16,217 bases of DNA from an uncultured Bacteroidota bacterium (GTDB lineage Bacteria > Bacteroidota > Bacteroidia > Bacteroidales > F082). How positions within the stretch are numbered: position 1 is the first letter of the stretch; every line of letters begins with the position of its first letter. Below, piece after piece: positions 13,508 to 16,217 of the stretch. The notes under the pieces are model-generated. The model was not told where the DNA came from. It was given only the letters and a program-made list of their open reading frames with translations, and searched no databases. A program made the position numbers and the translations under genes. The stretch lies in assembly GCA_900542475.1 (NCBI GenBank), contig UQNO01000040.1, positions 1 through 16,217 on the forward strand, read 5' to 3'.

Positions 13508-15685
13508 CTACAACAATTGAGAATCTATTAAATTATAATAATTGCCATGCAAGTTCATTAACTCCTGATGTGTTCCGCTTTCTTTAATAATACCTTTATC
13601 TATAACAACAATTTTATCGGCAAATTTTATCGTACTTAATCTATGAGCAATAACAAGAACCGTTTTATTTTTAAATAAAGTCTTCATCCTATTCCATATT
13701 TCTGATTCGTTATGTGTATCTAACGAATTAGTGGCTTCGTCAAACAAAAGAACTTGAGGATTTTTATAAAGAGCTCTTGCTATCAATATCCTTTGTTTTT
13801 GACCGATGCTTAATCCATGACCATTTAATCCAACTCTTGTTTTAGACTTCAACGGCAACATTTCAACATATTCATCTAAATTTGACAATCGTAAAACCGT
13901 TTGTAATTTCTCCTTATCAATACTTTTTTCATCAGGTGCAATATTTGATTCTATAGTATCAGAGAAAATATAACCATCTTGCATCACAACGCCACACTGT
14001 TCTCTCCATTTATCGATATTTATTTTGTTCAAATCATTTTTATCAACATAAATTTTCCCTTTTGTCGGCTTGTAAAAACCCAAAATCAACTTCATTAAAG
14101 TGGTTTTCCCGCTACCACTAAGTCCTACAACAGCAGTGACTTTTCCTTTCTCAATTGTCAAATTTACATTTTTCAGCACTTCGCCATCATCCTCATTATA
14201 AGCAAATGATACATTTTCCATATCAATTCGAGTCGTTTTGTCTTTGTATAAATAATCATTGTTTCTATTGTCAAATCGGTTTTCTTCCTCGTGTTGATTT
14301 ACAGTGTCAAGTCGTTCCATAGCGATTTTGGCATCTTGAATCTCATGTATTAACTCCACTGATTTGTGAATTGGGGCCGACATTTGACCAACAATATACT
14401 GTATCGCCAACATAGTGCCAAGAGTAATATCACCAGAAATGACATGGCTAGCCGAGACAAACAAAACTACCGCATTTAATATCTCATTGATAAATGTTGT
14501 TCCAACCGATTGCGATTGTCCAAGTTTAAGGTTTTCAGTTCTGGTTTTATATAGTTTTTTCTGTATATTCAACCAATTCAGCAATTTGTTGTCGTAACAA
14601 TTGCACAACTTGATTTCCTGCATTCCACGCACCAATTCTATAGTACAATCTTGAGATTCCGTGAAACCAGCGAACAAATTATAATCCAGCTGGCGACGTT
14701 TGTTCAAAAACACTATAATCCATAATATATAAAAAACGTGTCCAAACAAAATTATGAAAAACAATGTGGTATCATACACGAACACAATCACACTAAAAAT
14801 CAAAAAATTCATGATGGTCAGTACAATTTCAAGTAAAGTGTTCATAAGAAACTGTTCGATTCTCTGTTGGTCAGATATACGTTGAAAAATATCACCTGAT
14901 TGCCTTGTGTCGAAAAAAGAAATCGGAAGTTTTACCAATTTACAAAAAAATTCATACACCAATTGGACATTCAAACGAGCACCTGCAAACAATACGATCC
15001 AACCCTCAATAAAATCAACAATTACACCACTTATCACCAAAACCATTTGTCCAATCAATATTAACAACAAAGCATTTAAATCTTTACCGTCAATACCAAT
15101 ATCAACCACTTGTTTTGTTAAAATAGGGAATAACAACTGTAAAACGGAACCCAACAATAATCCGACAACAATTTTAAATATTAGTTTTTTATATTGTTTA
15201 AGATATTTTATTGTATCAAATAAATAGCGTTTTGGTTTCTTAATGATTTGTCTTTTTGAATAAAACTCAGACGATGGCTCACATACGAGAATGTATCCGT
15301 ATAAAGAGTCATTCACCAGCCATCGTTTCAAAAAATCATGTTTTCCTATCTTACAACAACCAATCGCAGGGTCATATATCTTTATATAATTTGTATCAAT
15401 TCTTAATATTACTATAAAATGATTACCATCTACATATGCAATATAAGGAACTTTGATTTCTCTTTTCAACAAGGTGAAATCAAGTTTCAATGCATGTGTT
15501 ATAAATCCAATTTTGGTTGCAGCTCTATTTAATGCGAGCATTGATACTCCACCAGTTGACACACCACATTCTTTACAAACAAATTCAACATTTACAGACC
15601 TGCCATAAAGCTCTGACAAGTACAAAAGACAAAATGGACCGCAGTCCATTTTGTTTTGTTGAATTCTACATTTATGAAAAATCAC
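13508..15685 (-). CDS. C39-peptidase ABC exporter (PCAT) for a double-glycine peptide
   Basis: 725-residue peptidase-containing ABC transporter that removes double-glycine leaders in the cytoplasm and exports the peptide with ATP. The C39 domain (1-~140) shows Gln9/Gln10, Cys15 in MDCGPFCL, His89 in GNHFIV and Asp105 in IYDPA, a complete catalytic set. Six membrane helices lie at about 168-450. The ATPase domain (about 490-725) has Walker A GLSGSGKTT from 521, signature LSIGQ from 625 (LSGGQ variant), Walker B VLLFDEATNSLD and the switch His in VIAHRLST. It starts 6 nt after the precursor stop and ends 2 nt before the HlyD-like fragment, so all are one transcript. Codon use is strongly AT-rich compared with the left part of the window, which suggests acquisition by transfer. 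The substrate is almost certainly the adjacent peptide. Confidence 0.93.
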   Translation of the reverse strand: MIFHKCRIQQNKMDCGPFCLLYLSELYGRSVNVEFVCKECGVSTGGVSMLALNRAATKIGFITHALKLDFTLLKREIKVPYIAYVDGNHFIVILRIDTNYIKIYDPAIGCCKIGKHDFLKRWLVNDSLYGYILVCEPSSEFYSKRQIIKKPKRYLFDTIKYLKQYKKLIFKIVVGLLLGSVLQLLFPILTKQVVDIGIDGKDLNALLLILIGQMVLVISGVIVDFIEGWIVLFAGARLNVQLVYEFFCKLVKLPISFFDTRQSGDIFQRISDQQRIEQFLMNTLLEIVLTIMNFLIFSVIVFVYDTTLFFIILFGHVFYILWIIVFLNKRRQLDYNLFAGFTESQDCTIELVRGMQEIKLCNCYDNKLLNWLNIQKKLYKTRTENLKLGQSQSVGTTFINEILNAVVLFVSASHVISGDITLGTMLAIQYIVGQMSAPIHKSVELIHEIQDAKIAMERLDTVNQHEEENRFDNRNNDYLYKDKTTRIDMENVSFAYNEDDGEVLKNVNLTIEKGKVTAVVGLSGSGKTTLMKLILGFYKPTKGKIYVDKNDLNKINIDKWREQCGVVMQDGYIFSDTIESNIAPDEKSIDKEKLQTVLRLSNLDEYVEMLPLKSKTRVGLNGHGLSIGQKQRILIARALYKNPQVLLFDEATNSLDTHNESEIWNRMKTLFKNKTVLVIAHRLSTIKFADKIVVIDKGIIKESGTHQELMNLHGNYYNLIDSQLL

Positions 15686-15691
15686 AACTGA

Positions 15692-15970
15692 TTAGTTCTT
15701 TAGATAATATAGTTCGTTTTTTCTACCACTTGTCTTATTATTTTTTGTTCTTTCCCTACGATTGCTTCGTGTATTTGTAGTTCTGCCGTCTCTTGTACTG
15801 CTACGATTTGTACCACTCCTTGCATACGTGTAGGTCTGACAAGCACAACTACAGTCGCAGTCACAACTACAGTCACAACTGCAATAGCAAGTACCTGTTA
15901 ATGATTCACCACCAACAATTTGACGTTGTTCGTCCATGGTTAGTTCTTCAAGTCTTCTTAATGTTTTCAT
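15692..15970 (-). CDS. Double-glycine RiPP precursor with alternating-cysteine core
   Basis: 92-residue predicted natural-product precursor. The leader (1-21) MKTLRRLEELTMDEQRQIVG ends in Gly20-Gly21 and has the helical LxxLxxEEL-type pattern read by C39 peptidases. It resembles the GG-Bacteroidales precursor family (TIGR04149, from memory). Cleavage would leave a 71-residue core. In it Cys28, 30, 32, 34, 36, 38, 40, 42 and 44 alternate strictly with Tyr, Ser, Asp or Ala. A basic tail of Arg, Asn, Thr and Ser follows and ends ELYYLKN. No other cysteines occur. It lies 22 nt after the maturase stop and 6 nt before the exporter. The Cys block suggests thioether cross-linking by the maturase. 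Metal binding or disulfides are alternatives. A second reading frame is also open across the tail. Confidence 0.85.
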   Translation of the reverse strand: MKTLRRLEELTMDEQRQIVGGESLTGTCYCSCDCSCDCDCSCACQTYTYARSGTNRSSTRDGRTTNTRSNRRERTKNNKTSGRKNELYYLKN

Positions 15971-15992
15971 AGTTATAAATTTTTATTAATAA

Positions 15993-16217
15993 TTAGAATG
16001 TATGTATATCCAAAATTGATATATACTCTCTTCTGTTTTCTCTTCTTTTTTCAAAATATTCAATTATACCAGGACGATTTTTCATGGCATAAAAGAAAGC
16101 CTTCATGTTTAATTTCTGTTCCATACGCATAACTTCACATTCGGAGTGGTTCGGATTAACCATTTTGCCTTTTTGAAGTCGTTTCGCACCACAAACGGTA
16201 CAACATCTAACCGCCCA
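15993..16217 (-). CDS. C-terminal end of a probable radical SAM/SPASM peptide maturase (partial)
   Basis: The last 74 codons of a minus-strand gene cut by the window edge; its stop TAA is at 15993-15995. The visible part holds a cysteine cluster, RCCTVCG (Cys5, Cys6 and Cys9 of the fragment), then NPNHSEC (His24, Cys27). A helical end follows, including KAFFYAMKNRPGIIEYFEKR. Such a Cys-rich end is what radical SAM peptide maturases with SPASM-type auxiliary clusters show, and its place directly before a GG-leader Cys-rich precursor and a PCAT supports that role. It would correspond to the GG-Bacteroidales maturase family (TIGR04148, from memory). The radical SAM CxxxCxxC motif is outside the window, so the call depends on context. 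A non-catalytic pseudo-rSAM partner is an alternative. Confidence 0.6.
   Translation of the reverse strand, partial: WAVRCCTVCGAKRLQKGKMVNPNHSECEVMRMEQKLNMKAFFYAMKNRPGIIEYFEKRRENRREYISILDIHTF

Noticed and set aside
14415..15227. Plus-strand frames inside the ABC exporter gene
   Set aside because: They are antisense to a gene with complete C39 and ABC motifs and show low-complexity Asn/Ile/Pro-rich composition.

Overview
The window looks like a chromosome segment from a Bacteroidales-type member of the Bacteroidota. The evidence is a gldH lipoprotein gene, a lone ricT, start regions that are AT-rich and lack Shine-Dalgarno sites, and several promoters of the Bacteroidetes TTTG / TAnnTTTG type. 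Intergenic repeats built on GTCATTTCGA / TCGAAATGAC are also present. No rRNA, tRNA, CRISPR array or transposase was seen.

Left part (about 1-7300, plus strand): a housekeeping run of ricT, gldH, a class A PBP1A, obg and a PAP2 phosphatase, then a separately promoted exported choloylglycine-hydrolase-family enzyme. The gaps around pbp1A, obg and the PAP2 gene hold degenerate copies of the intergenic repeat.

Middle part (about 7300-13300): an accessory and decaying zone. It holds an HsdR_N-type nuclease-fold protein and an in-frame fusion of the start of a HigB-like toxin to the end of a HigA-like antitoxin. It also holds a 244-bp-period tandem duplication of the intergenic repeat, a GNAT/YoaP-like acetyltransferase and two lipoprotein genes, one of them broken near its start at an A8 run. 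Further right are the 3' remnant of a beta-CASP metallo-beta-lactamase gene, a 39-bp palindrome, an AAA/DUF4143 ATPase and an orphan HigA. The two hig loci share promoter and operator layout as well as an antitoxin C-terminus, so they are probably two eroded copies of one higBA module.

Right edge (about 13329-16217, minus strand, strongly AT-rich): a ribosomal natural-product (RiPP) export and maturation cassette. In transcription order it has the C-terminal end of a probable radical SAM/SPASM peptide maturase (cut by the window edge), a 92-residue precursor, a C39-peptidase ABC exporter (PCAT), and a 58-codon protein resembling only the first part of an HlyD-type adaptor. The precursor has a double-glycine leader and a core with nine cysteines at strictly alternating positions. 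The inferred pathway is that the maturase modifies the Cys-X-Cys core, the C39 domain cleaves after Gly-Gly, and the ABC protein exports the product. The adaptor step seems broken or must be supplied from elsewhere. This cassette is the most promising candidate for an undescribed system.
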